Program-made: the position numbers and the translations under genes | In this document: positions 48,498 through 58,011 of the stretch, one piece after another | Layout: each line of letters opens with the position of its first letter | Numbering within the stretch: the stretch's first letter is position 1 | Notes under the pieces: model-generated | Seen by the model: the letters and a program-made list of their open reading frames with translations, nothing else | Databases searched by the model: none | Told to the model about the DNA's origin: nothing | Assembly (NCBI RefSeq): GCF_002483225.1 | Contig: NZ_DLHL01000016.1 | Location: forward strand, 1 to 64,000 | DNA length: 64,000 nucleotides | Source: Gemmatimonas sp. UBA7669 | GTDB lineage: Bacteria > Gemmatimonadota > Gemmatimonadetes > Gemmatimonadales > Gemmatimonadaceae | Reading direction: 5' to 3'

Positions 48498-51005
48498 ATG
48501 TTGAGATTGAACCTGCTCGGTGGATTGAGCCTCGAAGACACGACTGGGGCCATGCAACCTGTCCAGCAACGCAAGGCGTTGGCGCTGTTGGCGGTAATTG
48601 CCATGGCCCCTCACGCGGGCATCACGCGCGAGAAATTGCTGGGCTACTTCTGGCCTGATGCACCAGAAGCGAAAGGCAAGAATGCCCTGAGGCAGCGGTT
48701 GTTTGCTCTACGCCGAGAACTTGGACTCGCGGACCTCGTGCTGGGCACCCAGGAACTCCGGCTCAATCCTGATCGGATCGCCGTCGATGTTTGGGAGTTT
48801 CAACGCGAACTGGAGCAGGGAGCGATAGACCGGGCTCTGCAACTGTACGTCGGACCGTTTCTGGATGGCGTGTACTTCCTCGAAATGCCTGAGCTGGAGC
48901 GATGGGTAGATGACACGCGGACCGGTTTGCTCCATCAGGCCAGAAGCGCGGTTCGCCGTTCGGCAATGTCCGCAGCTCAGCAGGGCCAAACCGCCGCCGC
49001 GCTCTGGTTTTGGCAACACGCGGTGGCCTTGGACCCCACCGCAACCGACCTCATGGTCGAGGTGCTCCGGGCCCATGCCGCGGTGAACGACGTGCCAGGT
49101 GCCATCGTCCGGTTCCGACACTATCAGGAGCGGATGCAGCGGGAGCTTGAGCTCCCACCCGATCCGATGGTAGTACAGGTATTCGAGGAGATTCGGTCGT
49201 CACAGCCGCGGACCATCCCCTCTGAGAGGCCCACGGCGACGACAGTCGTTTCCGCTTCCGATCCTGAGCCGGAAGCCGACGTGCCGATTACTGCCCACGC
49301 ATCACCCGTAAAAAGGGCTGTGCTACGGCGACGGGGCGTTCTCTGGTTTGGCATACCAATATTGGCGATCTGTGGCGCGTTCGTTGTGCAGCGCCGTGGA
49401 GTAGTGGCTCTCCCGCAGACCACCGCCACCCGCGTGCTCGTCAGCGACTTCACCGAGGGTGGCGCAGGAGGGACACCAGCAAGCCTGGCAATGCAGTTTC
49501 AAGGCGAGGTGGCGCGAACGCTCGCGCGCAGCGGCGCCGGTGACATCCTCGATGCTCGCCTGCTACTGTCTGCTGATCAACGTGAACTGGGTTTGATCCC
49601 GGCCGCAAAGGCACTAGGCGCGCGCTTTGTGGTCAATGGGTCCCTATCCCGTTCGGGCGACAGTGTCACGGCAAAGGCCGCGGTGCTCGACGGATACGAT
49701 GGGACGATCATCGCAGTGCTGCCGCCCTCGCGGCAGCCGAGCAGCAGCATTGATTCGCTCGCGCATGAGGTGGCCAATCGCATCGCCGGTTCGCTGGCCA
49801 TGTTGCAGGATCCGCTGTACCTCAACTCGACCGGGCCGCTGGCCGATCCACCCAATCTGACGGCATACCGTGAATACATGTCGGGCATTGGACTGGCCAG
49901 CCTGAATGACTTTCGCGGAGCAACGACGCGCTTCCTGACGGCGTACCGAGCAGACACGACGTTCGCGCACGCTGCGTTGTGGGCGCTCGAGGGCGATGTA
50001 GCGGACAGCACGCGGGTCTCGATCAAGTCGTCACTCGCAACCAGGCGTCTCGACATGGCGCCGATTGACCGGGCGCGTTTCGACTTTCGGATTGCCTACG
50101 ACGATCGACGTTTGAATGAGGCGTTTCAGGCCGCTCAAGAGATGGTAAGTCTTGCGCCGAACTCCAATCATGCTTTGCACACGCTTGTTCTCATGGCACT
50201 CGAGTCGCGACGCGTCGATGAGGCCGCAGCAATCATGCGGCGTGTCGACACCGACTCGCCACGCGGCAACCACTGGGCATCATTCTTCGAGCTGGGAGCA
50301 ACGGTCTTTGAGGTCGCCGGAGACCTCGACAACGCCCTGCGCTTTGCCTCCGCCTCAATGCGCGTACTCCCCGATCCCTTCATGTGTGGCAACGTCCTGC
50401 GCGTTCATGTGATCGCGGGACGTCGTTCCCGCGCTCTGCGCGACGCACACACCTGCGTACAACTTGGCGCACGCGACACTGCGCTCGCTCGCCTGGATGT
50501 CCATCACAACCTCGCGCGGGCGTTGGCCCTGACCGGTGAGCACAGAGTGGCCGACTCACTGCTTGAGAGTTCGGTAAGCATCGCTGAAGCCGCAGCTGCC
50601 CGCGGCGCTCTGGGGCCCCGTCGACTGGCCGAAGTGTATGCCGACGGCGGCCGTTTCGCCGACGCGGTGCGGCTGTACACTCAACAACTTGCAGTCTCGC
50701 CCGATGCACTGGTTCCCGCGCAGGCGGCGATTGCCGCCATCGCGGCCATGAAGGCCGGCGACAGTGTGCGCTACCGTCAGTTCACGGCGCTTGTTCATGG
50801 CTCCCCTCGCCCAAGACCACGTCACCTCTACACCGCGCACCTTGCCATGGCCGCTGGACTTCCCGACTCGGCACTTGCGTCACTGGCCCGATTCGCAAAT
50901 GACGGCGGCTTGGTCATTCGTCAGCTGCATGGTGAGCCGCGTTTTGCGCCGATTAGAAACCGACCGGAATGGCGGGCGCTTTTCACGCCGATCTCCGACC
51001 GGTAA
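48498..51005 (+). CDS. Membrane-anchored SARP/BTAD transcriptional regulator with TolB/FlgO-like and TPR sensor half
   Basis: 835 residues. Residues 1-95 are a winged-helix DNA-binding domain (RLNLLGGLSLEDTTGAMQP, LLGYFWPDAPEAKGKNALRQ, LFALRRELG), followed by a BTAD helical domain to about 240. A single membrane helix is at about 281-300 (LWFGIPILAICGAFVVQ). Beyond it, residues about 311-440 (TRVLVSDFTEGGAGG, FVVNGSLSRSGDSVTAKAAV) resemble the TolB/FlgO-like domain. A TPR-like array starts at about 455 (LTAYREYMSGIGLASLNDF). This is a SARP head on a sensor half like that of the Ser/Thr kinase at 29440-32703. G+C is lower than in flanking genes (34 of 60 at 48661-48720). Confidence 0.85.
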   Translation: MLRLNLLGGLSLEDTTGAMQPVQQRKALALLAVIAMAPHAGITREKLLGYFWPDAPEAKGKNALRQRLFALRRELGLADLVLGTQELRLNPDRIAVDVWEFQRELEQGAIDRALQLYVGPFLDGVYFLEMPELERWVDDTRTGLLHQARSAVRRSAMSAAQQGQTAAALWFWQHAVALDPTATDLMVEVLRAHAAVNDVPGAIVRFRHYQERMQRELELPPDPMVVQVFEEIRSSQPRTIPSERPTATTVVSASDPEPEADVPITAHASPVKRAVLRRRGVLWFGIPILAICGAFVVQRRGVVALPQTTATRVLVSDFTEGGAGGTPASLAMQFQGEVARTLARSGAGDILDARLLLSADQRELGLIPAAKALGARFVVNGSLSRSGDSVTAKAAVLDGYDGTIIAVLPPSRQPSSSIDSLAHEVANRIAGSLAMLQDPLYLNSTGPLADPPNLTAYREYMSGIGLASLNDFRGATTRFLTAYRADTTFAHAALWALEGDVADSTRVSIKSSLATRRLDMAPIDRARFDFRIAYDDRRLNEAFQAAQEMVSLAPNSNHALHTLVLMALESRRVDEAAAIMRRVDTDSPRGNHWASFFELGATVFEVAGDLDNALRFASASMRVLPDPFMCGNVLRVHVIAGRRSRALRDAHTCVQLGARDTALARLDVHHNLARALALTGEHRVADSLLESSVSIAEAAAARGALGPRRLAEVYADGGRFADAVRLYTQQLAVSPDALVPAQAAIAAIAAMKAGDSVRYRQFTALVHGSPRPRPRHLYTAHLAMAAGLPDSALASLARFANDGGLVIRQLHGEPRFAPIRNRPEWRALFTPISDR

Positions 51006-51011
51006 ACACAT

Positions 51012-51050
51012 CTCGCCCCCCGCTGCCAAAGCAACGGGGGGCGAGGTGTA
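51012..51050 (+). terminator. Hairpin terminator, copy 2 of an identical pair
   Basis: Identical to 47639-47677 over 39 bases, six bases after the SARP stop codon. The pair brackets the lipoprotein and SARP genes as direct repeats about 3.4 kb apart. Confidence 0.85.
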
Positions 51051-51082
51051 CCGGCAACACCGCATCGGCGGTGACGCCCAGC

Positions 51083-53050
51083 TTACATCATCGCGCCCTG
51101 CAGATCCTGCAGCGCCTTCTTGAGCAGATCCACTTTCTTGCTGTCGCAGCCGCGCGCGCCTTCCGCCGCGCTCACTGCCGCCTGCAGCGCCGTGTTGCGC
51201 GCCGCGCCGTTGGCCTTCTCAGCCGCCGCAATCTGCGAACGCAGCGTGCCCACCGCAGCCGCCGCGCAACCCTTGCGCTCGAGCTGATCGGTGTAGGCCT
51301 TGGCCAGCGGGAAGCTGGGCGGCCACACGATCTTGGGCTGCCCCTGCGCGTTGAGCTGGTCCCACTTCACCGTGTTGGCGGCGTCGATTTCGTTCTGCGT
51401 CACGTACTGGCTGGGCACGAGTTCCGCCACGTCGAGACCGCGCGCGATCTCCGAGCTCACGATCTTGCCATTGTACCAGTACACCGACCACGAACCGCCT
51501 GACACCATGCGCGTGCTGTCCACCGGACCACGGTCAAAGCTCGCGATCTCGAACGGCTTGGCCGGATCCGTCCAATCAAACACCGAGATGCCGCCCTGAT
51601 ACCAGGCCTGCACCATCACGTCACGACCCGGAATCGGAATCAGCGAGCCGTTGTGCGCCACGCAATTCTCGTTGGACGTCTGGTACGTGGGAATCTTGTA
51701 GTAGCTGCGGAACTTGAGCTTCTTGTCGACGATGTCGAAGATGGCGTTCGCACCCCACTCCATCTTGTCGCCGGCGCGGCACTTGGGCGCCGAGCCACCA
51801 CCCCATTCGTCGCTGAACAGCATCTGCGTGCCATCGTTGTTGAACGTGGCCGAGTGCCAGTAGGCGAAGTTGGAGTCGGCCACGGCATCGAGGCGCACCG
51901 GGTTCACCGGGTTGCTGATGTCGAGCAAGAGACCATGGCCTTCGCACGCACCACCGGCCAGACCCAGCGCCGGATACACCGTGATGTCGTGGCACTGCGA
52001 GCGCTCACTCACGCTGCCCGTGGACGCGTTGCCGCCGGCCGGCGCGTTGGCGAACATGCGATTCACCGCCGGCTGCAGCAACGCACGCACGGCCGCGCTG
52101 TCGGCCGCATTCGGCGTGCTGGCGCCACGCGCGCGCACCACGCTGTCCATGAGCGGACGCACGATCTGGAAGGGCACCAGCATGTCGGCGCCGCTCTGCG
52201 GGTTGCGGGCAATGAAGCCGCCGTTGCGACGCGCGGTTTCGAGCTGCTGGGCCTGCGCGGCCTTGTCGGCATCCGAGAGGCCGTGACGCGGCGGCTCCTT
52301 GAGACCGGCAAAGATGTTGGCCCGTCCCACCACCGCGGCCTTGCTCGGATCGGCGAGGGGCACCTTGATGATCTCGATGCGCAGGCGCGACGAGTTGGGA
52401 TCGTCGGCCGCCACATCGCCGGCGCAGCCAGCGAGTTCGGTGTTCGGGCGGATGCCCGCCGAACCCGACACGTAGATGTAAACGTTCTCGCGGTCCTTCG
52501 GATCTTCGAGCACCGTGTGCGTGTGCGACCCGCGGCAGGTCTGCACGTTCGCCACCAGCTTCGGTTCCTTGATATTGCTGATGTCGAAGACACGCACGCC
52601 ACGCATGCGGTCCTTGCTCACCGCTTCCCGCACACCGCCCGGCTTGCAGTCGATGCGGCCGTTCTGCGCCTCGGCCGACATGAACATGAGGTTCTTGTAC
52701 ACCGACACGTCGTTCTGCGACGCGGGGCACTCGTAGGCCACCACCAGCTCCGGCTTGGCCGGATTGCTGATGTCCCACACCACCGGGCCGTTGTAGTTGC
52801 CTTGAATGACGTACTTGCCCGTGAAGGCCAGATCGGAGTTGGTGATGCCGAGGAAGCCCTTGGGCGACACGGCCTTGGCCAGCACCTTGAGATTCGACGA
52901 ATACTCCGCCGCGTCGAACAACCCGGCCTTGAGGCTGTTGCGGGGATCGGAGGCCGGCGATGGCGCCTGATCAGGCTTCTTGCCCGAGGCGCAGGCGCTG
53001 AGCGCGAAGAGCGCGGCCGCCAGGGCGGCGCGGGTGGTGTACTGGGACAT
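51083..53050 (-). CDS. LVIVD-repeat lipoprotein, predicted beta-propeller
   Basis: 655 residues. The signal peptide ends in lipobox ALSAC. Repeats with VVWDISNPAKPELVVAYECP, GVRVFDISNIKEPKLVANVQ, LLLDISNPVNPVRLDAVADS and ISVFDWTDPAKPFEIASFDR are LVIVD-type blades, forming a predicted propeller. A helical C-terminus (TLRSQIAAAEKANGAARNTA) follows. The protein is on the cell surface or in the periplasm. It is 85 bases from the DUF305 gene on the same strand, with which it is probably cotranscribed. Function not established. Confidence 0.88.
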   Translation of the reverse strand: MSQYTTRAALAAALFALSACASGKKPDQAPSPASDPRNSLKAGLFDAAEYSSNLKVLAKAVSPKGFLGITNSDLAFTGKYVIQGNYNGPVVWDISNPAKPELVVAYECPASQNDVSVYKNLMFMSAEAQNGRIDCKPGGVREAVSKDRMRGVRVFDISNIKEPKLVANVQTCRGSHTHTVLEDPKDRENVYIYVSGSAGIRPNTELAGCAGDVAADDPNSSRLRIEIIKVPLADPSKAAVVGRANIFAGLKEPPRHGLSDADKAAQAQQLETARRNGGFIARNPQSGADMLVPFQIVRPLMDSVVRARGASTPNAADSAAVRALLQPAVNRMFANAPAGGNASTGSVSERSQCHDITVYPALGLAGGACEGHGLLLDISNPVNPVRLDAVADSNFAYWHSATFNNDGTQMLFSDEWGGGSAPKCRAGDKMEWGANAIFDIVDKKLKFRSYYKIPTYQTSNENCVAHNGSLIPIPGRDVMVQAWYQGGISVFDWTDPAKPFEIASFDRGPVDSTRMVSGGSWSVYWYNGKIVSSEIARGLDVAELVPSQYVTQNEIDAANTVKWDQLNAQGQPKIVWPPSFPLAKAYTDQLERKGCAAAAVGTLRSQIAAAEKANGAARNTALQAAVSAAEGARGCDSKKVDLLKKALQDLQGAMM

Positions 53051-53135
53051 GCGACCCGTGAAGGTTGGAGGGTGGGAACCAGCGAACTACAGCTACGGCG
53101 CGCGGAATGAGGCGGTGGGACGCGCGCGCGTCGTC

Positions 53136-53873
53136 TTACTGCGGCGGCACCCAGCCGCGCGCGAGCATCATGGTGAACATGCGCTTGATCTCGGTGCTCT
53201 GATCGACTTCCACGTCGTTGGCGAACTTGAACACCGTTTCGTCCTGCCCTGCCCCGTCGGAGGTGAAGAGCTGCTTCACCATCGTGACGGCACCACGGTG
53301 ATGCAGGATCATGAACGTGAGGAAGAGTCGGTCGTACTCGTCACCGCGTGCCGCGTCGAGCTGCTTGAGCTGTGCGTCAGTGAGCATGCCTGGCATCATG
53401 GCACCACCCATGGCGCTCATGTCGTGACCGGCATGCGCGTGCGCATCATGTCCGCCACCGCCGGGCATCGTGACCTGCCCCGTGCTGTCCACCACCGGCA
53501 CTGGCTGCAGGCGATCCTTGAGCCAGGTCTGCATGAGCGTGATTTCGTCAGCCTGCGCATTGATGATGCGCGCCGTCAGACGCTGCACTTCCGCGCTCGC
53601 CCCATGGCTCTCGGCCCAGCGCGAGATGTAGATGGCCTGCGCATGATGGTGAATCATGCCGGTCATGAAATCGATGTCGGCCTTGGTGTAGGGATAGCGC
53701 AGGCTGTCAGCCCGGGCGCGGGCCACCGCAGCCGCATCGCCCATCTGGAAGCGGGGGTCGTTGGCTGTCGCGCGTGTACCGGCGCCACCGGAGGTCGCGC
53801 AGGCGGCCACCAGCAGCGGGAGCAGCGCGACCAGCAAACGCGCCGGCCGACCACTACGAAAAGTCGGTGTCAT
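53136..53873 (-). CDS. DUF305 family lipoprotein
   Basis: 245 residues from ATG 53873. Lipobox LLVAAC follows a short signal peptide. Two DUF305 units contain FMTGMIHHHAQAIYISRW and FLTFMILHHRGAVTMVKQL, separated by a histidine/methionine-rich linker (HDAHAHAGHDMSAM) that looks suited to copper binding. DUF305 proteins occur in copper and metal-stress operons. The longer frame to 54122 overlaps the divergent kinase and is not used. It precedes the LVIVD lipoprotein gene on the same strand. Confidence 0.88.
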   Translation of the reverse strand: MTPTFRSGRPARLLVALLPLLVAACATSGGAGTRATANDPRFQMGDAAAVARARADSLRYPYTKADIDFMTGMIHHHAQAIYISRWAESHGASAEVQRLTARIINAQADEITLMQTWLKDRLQPVPVVDSTGQVTMPGGGGHDAHAHAGHDMSAMGGAMMPGMLTDAQLKQLDAARGDEYDRLFLTFMILHHRGAVTMVKQLFTSDGAGQDETVFKFANDVEVDQSTEIKRMFTMMLARGWVPPQ

Positions 53874-54092
53874 GAGCGGGAATGAGAGTAGGGTATCCCT
53901 GAACGCTACTGAACCCCACGGGCTGGAGCAATCAACCCGCCCGCGCCGATCCCCGTTTTCCGGCAACGCACCGGACCGGGTGGAAACAGGCCCCGAGCAC
54001 GAGCCCGCTGCCTTTGTGCTATCGTTGATCGTCATGTCCCATATGACCGCTGTCCGACTTCGCGCCAGCGGCGCGCATCCCGGCTCGTGCCC

Positions 54093-55877
54093 ATGAACAC
54101 ACCGGTAGGCCCTACCAGGCAACGCTTGCGCACCCTGCTCGATTGGATCGGGCAGCCGGGCGGCGCCCCAATTGAGGCGTGGCGACGGCGCATTCTGGCG
54201 GCCGTGCTGCTTGGCTGTTGTGTGTTTGGGGGCCTGGCCTACGCGGTGGGCGGTTCCATTGCCTGGGCGTCTGGCCAGCGCGGCGTGGTGGTGTTCGACA
54301 CCACCATCTACACGGGTCTGCTCATCATCACGTTGCGTCGCTCACTGCCCTATGCGGTGCGCGCCGGTGTGGTGACCGTGCTGCCGCTGCTGCTCGGCGT
54401 GTACTTCCTCTGGAACTTCGGCTTCATGGCGGCCGGCTTTCCCTGGCTGCTGGCCTTCCCCGTCATTGCGTCGGTGTTGTTCGGGGTGAACACCAGCATT
54501 CGCGCCCTCGCCATTACGGCCATAGTACTCGTCGGCATCGGGCTCATGATTCCCACCGGTCGCCTGCCGTGGACTGCAGACCTGCCGTCGCCCGGTCTCA
54601 TGTGGGCGGTCAGTGCGAGCAGTGTCTTCACCATCGACCTGCTGCTGGCGCTGTCGGTGGGCTACCTGTTCGAAGGCCTGGGCAACGAAGTCGTGGCACG
54701 ACGCGCCGCCGAACTTGAGTCGGATCGTCGGCAGCGCCTGGCGGCCCTTGGCACCATTACCGGTGGCATCGCGCACGACTTCAACAATCTGCTGCAGCCC
54801 ATCGTGGCCGACACGGAACACGCGCAGCGATTGGTCGCGGAGGGCGGCGATCCGCGTCCCCTGCTGGAGGACATTCTGCACACGAGTGAACGCGCGCGCA
54901 TGCTCGTGCGACGCATTCTGTCGTTTGCCAAGCCGCCCCAGGGTGTGCGCGACGTGCTGGAGATGGGCGCGCTGGTCGCCGAATCGGAGCGTCTGCTGCC
55001 GGCGCTGCTGCCCGCGAACGTCTCACTCGATGTGCAGATTGATGCACCGGTGCACGTGGCGGCCGAAGCGAGCGAGCTCCAGCAGGTGCTGCTCAATCTC
55101 GTGAACAACGCGGCACAGGCCATGCCGAACGGTGGGGTGGTGCAGCTCCGCGTGGATGAAGCCGCACCGGATCGCCTGGCCGGCACCCCGCTCGACGGCA
55201 TGCCGCGCATTGCGCGATTGACCGTCATCGACACGGGTGTGGGCATGGACCGCGCCACCTTGGCGCGCATTTTTGAGCCGTTCTACACCACCAAGGGCCC
55301 GCAGCGTGGCTCGGGGCTGGGACTTTCCACGGTGCACGCGACCATCACCGCGCTGGGTGGTGTGGTGCGCGCCCACAGCACGCCGGGCCGCGGCACACGC
55401 ATGGAGGTGCTGCTTCCGGCGCTGCCTGCACCAGATGAACGCGCAGCCCATGGCGTCGTATCCAGCTTCCTCGAGGCGACCGGCATGGGCCGCGACCATC
55501 AGGCCGTGCCCCGCCTCGTCTTTGTGGTGGACGATGAACCGGCGGTGTTGCGCGGCACCGCGCGCCTGCTCGAACGTTCAGGATTCGACGTGCGGGCGTT
55601 CGGTTCACCGACCGACGTGGAGCCGGCACTCGTTGCCGCGCGGCCGGCGCTGGTGCTGACCGACCTCGCCATGCCGGACCTCAACGGCTGGCAGGTGGCG
55701 GCGACCGTGGACCGGATGGCGCCCGGTGTGCCCGTCATTGTCATGACGGGCCACATGGACACGCATGTGGAAGATCTGCGCCAGCATGCCGGCGTCAGTG
55801 CGCTCCTGCCCAAGCCCTTCACCAGCGCCGAACTGGATCGGGTGGTGCGCCAACATCTTCGGCAGGGCGAACCCTGA
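54093..55877 (+). CDS. Membrane hybrid histidine kinase with receiver domain
   Basis: 594 residues from ATG 54093 (GTG 54087 also possible). About six helices occupy residues 30-200 with no obvious periplasmic domain. The kinase box is ALGTITGGIAHDFNNLLQPI with H near 230; HATPase motifs are NLVNNAAQAMP, VIDTGVGM and RGSGLGLSTVHA. The C-terminal receiver is FVVDDEPAV, LVLTDLAMPDLNG, LPKPFTS. The membrane part resembles a seven-helix-like sensor, so the stimulus is likely within the membrane. Converges with ferritin with only eight bases between stops. Confidence 0.92.
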   Translation: MNTPVGPTRQRLRTLLDWIGQPGGAPIEAWRRRILAAVLLGCCVFGGLAYAVGGSIAWASGQRGVVVFDTTIYTGLLIITLRRSLPYAVRAGVVTVLPLLLGVYFLWNFGFMAAGFPWLLAFPVIASVLFGVNTSIRALAITAIVLVGIGLMIPTGRLPWTADLPSPGLMWAVSASSVFTIDLLLALSVGYLFEGLGNEVVARRAAELESDRRQRLAALGTITGGIAHDFNNLLQPIVADTEHAQRLVAEGGDPRPLLEDILHTSERARMLVRRILSFAKPPQGVRDVLEMGALVAESERLLPALLPANVSLDVQIDAPVHVAAEASELQQVLLNLVNNAAQAMPNGGVVQLRVDEAAPDRLAGTPLDGMPRIARLTVIDTGVGMDRATLARIFEPFYTTKGPQRGSGLGLSTVHATITALGGVVRAHSTPGRGTRMEVLLPALPAPDERAAHGVVSSFLEATGMGRDHQAVPRLVFVVDDEPAVLRGTARLLERSGFDVRAFGSPTDVEPALVAARPALVLTDLAMPDLNGWQVAATVDRMAPGVPVIVMTGHMDTHVEDLRQHAGVSALLPKPFTSAELDRVVRQHLRQGEP

Positions 55878-55885
55878 AGCGACGA

Positions 55886-56374
55886 TCAGTCGCCGCCGTG
55901 CACGAGGTAGGCCTCAACGGACAGCAGGTTGCGTTCACCGGCCATGCGCACCACACCGAGCAGACGCTGCATCTTGGTGACTTCCTCGAGCTGCTCGTCC
56001 ACGAACCACTGCAGGAAGTTCTGGGCGAGGTAGTCGCTTTCGCTCGCCGCCAGATCCATGAGGCGTTTGATCTGTCCAGTGACTTCCACTTCCCAATTGA
56101 GCGCGGCCTGCAGCGCATCTTCGGCCGTGGCAAACGTGTGCACCGGTTCCTTCACGGCGGGCAAGCGCAGTTCACCACCCGTTTCCACGATGTAGTGCAG
56201 GATCTTCTGCGCGTGTTCGCGCTCCTCGTCGGCCTGCTTGAAGAACAGCTTGGCCAGCTGCGCGAGATGTTGGCGATGGAAGTGCGCGCCGATGGCGTAA
56301 TACTGGAGACTGGCACCGAATTCGTTGCCCACCTGGGCATTGAGAGCCTGGGCCAGCGTGGCACTGATCAGCAT
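55886..56374 (-). CDS. Ferritin (FtnA-like)
   Basis: 162 residues. NEFGASLQYYAIGAHFHRQ, FFKQADEEREHAQKILHYIV, and FLQWFVDEQLEEVTKMQRLL contain the di-iron glutamates and histidine of the bacterial non-heme ferritin four-helix bundle. It oxidises and stores iron in a cytoplasmic shell. GGAG lies five bases before ATG 56374. A hairpin at 56393-56441 separates it from the upstream beta-helix gene. Confidence 0.94.
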   Translation of the reverse strand: MLISATLAQALNAQVGNEFGASLQYYAIGAHFHRQHLAQLAKLFFKQADEEREHAQKILHYIVETGGELRLPAVKEPVHTFATAEDALQAALNWEVEVTGQIKRLMDLAASESDYLAQNFLQWFVDEQLEEVTKMQRLLGVVRMAGERNLLSVEAYLVHGGD

Positions 56375-56392
56375 GGACACTCCGAACGAAGC

Positions 56393-56441
56393 GAGGGGGA
56401 CACGTGAACTGCCGAATCATGCAGTCTACGTGGTCCCCCTC
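56393..56441 (-). terminator. Hairpin between beta-helix and ferritin genes
   Basis: GAGGGGGACACGT (56393-56405) pairs with ACGTGGTCCCCCTC (56428-56441), one base bulged. It ends transcription of the beta-helix gene on the minus strand and separates it from ferritin. Confidence 0.65.
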
Positions 56442-56462
56442 AGGATTCAACCCGCCGCGTGG

Positions 56463-57824
56463 TCAGTTCACGCCGGTGGTGTCGAAGAGATTGCCGGTAT
56501 TGCCCGTGCCGAAGATGTTGACCGAGCTCACCTGACCGAAGCCCGTGCTCTCCTGACGGACGCGCACACCGCGGCCGGCATTGCCCGGCACGAAGAAGGT
56601 CTCGAGCCGCGCCACCAGGTTGCCGGCCTCCGTCTCACGAATGTCCACGCCACTCACCTTGTTGTTGTCGGCCCGCACCCGCGTGAGGTCCACCGACAGG
56701 GAGCCCACACCCTTCTCGCGGATCTTGAGCCCGCCGTCGCCGCCATCCACGCCATTGCCGTTGGCCGTGACATCCACTATCACCGCGATCAGATCACCGC
56801 CGCCGGCAAAGTCATCGTCCTCTTCGTAGTCGATGCCTTCCTCACGGTTGTTGTTGGCCACCACGCCGAAGAGATCCACGCGAAGGTCGCCCGCGTCGTT
56901 CTCGTTGAAGTCGAGGCCTTCTTCATAGTTGTCACTGGCGACCACGCCACGCAGCTGGCCCACGATATCCCCTTCGTTGAGCTCATCGATGTCGAAGCCG
57001 TCGTCGAGATCCTCGGGATCGAACTTGCCGTTGCGGAGAATCTGCGAGTTGGTCACCTGCAGCAGGACACTGCCCGGGCCGCGCTCATCCAGCTCGATGC
57101 CGTCGGCCGCGTTGTCATTGGCCGCCATGTCATCGGCGATGAACTGCAGATAGCCGTTGCCGCCTTCGTTCACACGCAGGCCGTCGCGGTCGGACACACT
57201 GTAGCCGTTGTCGAGAAAGCGCGTGCGTCGCACCCGCACCACCACACTCGCATCCGACCCGCGCGGATCGGGCATGTCATCCACCACATCCGGCACCAAT
57301 TGATCGTTGACCAGCACGCCGTGGCCCTTGTTGCCACGCACGGTCACACCATCGAGGACGAGCTGCACCACGCCGCTGGCCGTAGCCGGCACCGCCAACT
57401 CAATACCTTCCTGCGCCGCGTTCTGCACCGTGAGCTGCGTGATGGTCAGGCTCGACGTCGCCGTGGCGCGCAGTCCATCATCACCGCTGCCGGCCGCATC
57501 GAGCACGGCATCCACACCATGAATGGCCAGCGGCTGCGTGCCGGTGTACACCAGCGGGCTCGTGATGCGAATGGTGCCCAGACCTTCGACGAACTGAATG
57601 ACGCGCACATCGGCCGACGCATTGGCGCGCCCGATGGCCGCGCGAAGCGAACCCGGGCCGTCGTTCTCCGTGGTCCGGACAACGGCCGTGGACGCGCTCT
57701 CCACGAAGAGATTGGCGCGCGCATCGAGTGAGCTATCGAGGAAGGTCGGGCCCACCGGCGTGGACTCCGGTGCACAGGCGGCCAGCGCCAGCGCGGCCAC
57801 AGACAAGGCAAGACGACGGGACAT
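56463..57824 (-). CDS. Acidic right-handed beta-helix lipoprotein
   Basis: 453 residues. Lipobox AALALAAC is followed by repeated parallel beta-helix coils (LTITQLTVQNAAQEGIELAV, VVLDGVTVRGNKGHGVLV, and ADDNAADGIELDERGPGSVL). Many coils hold Asp/Asn-rich turns (EEGLDFNENDAGD, EEGIDYEEDDDFAGG) that would bind calcium on a stacked face. The fold is that of polysaccharide-acting or adhesion proteins, but no catalytic residues are apparent. It is exported to the outer surface or periplasm. Function unknown. Confidence 0.82.
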   Translation of the reverse strand: MSRRLALSVAALALAACAPESTPVGPTFLDSSLDARANLFVESASTAVVRTTENDGPGSLRAAIGRANASADVRVIQFVEGLGTIRITSPLVYTGTQPLAIHGVDAVLDAAGSGDDGLRATATSSLTITQLTVQNAAQEGIELAVPATASGVVQLVLDGVTVRGNKGHGVLVNDQLVPDVVDDMPDPRGSDASVVVRVRRTRFLDNGYSVSDRDGLRVNEGGNGYLQFIADDMAANDNAADGIELDERGPGSVLLQVTNSQILRNGKFDPEDLDDGFDIDELNEGDIVGQLRGVVASDNYEEGLDFNENDAGDLRVDLFGVVANNNREEGIDYEEDDDFAGGGDLIAVIVDVTANGNGVDGGDGGLKIREKGVGSLSVDLTRVRADNNKVSGVDIRETEAGNLVARLETFFVPGNAGRGVRVRQESTGFGQVSSVNIFGTGNTGNLFDTTGVN

Positions 57825-58011
57825 GGGGACGGGGTGCGGGAGGGTGAAAAGCCAAACGAGGCGCGGGCGGCACGACCTGCCACCTGCGCCTCGTGTATCA
57901 CGATCCCGCCCGCTGGTGACGGATTGACGACCGCCACATCACCACCCGGTCCGCATCAGGTCACGGTTGGATCACATCGGGGTTAACACACGGTCCACAG
58001 CACGGTTCTCA

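Noticed and set aside
51653..53110. Open frame of 485 codons opposite the LVIVD gene
   Set aside because: Antisense shadow with repetitive Arg/His composition; the opposite strand encodes a lipoprotein with clear repeats.
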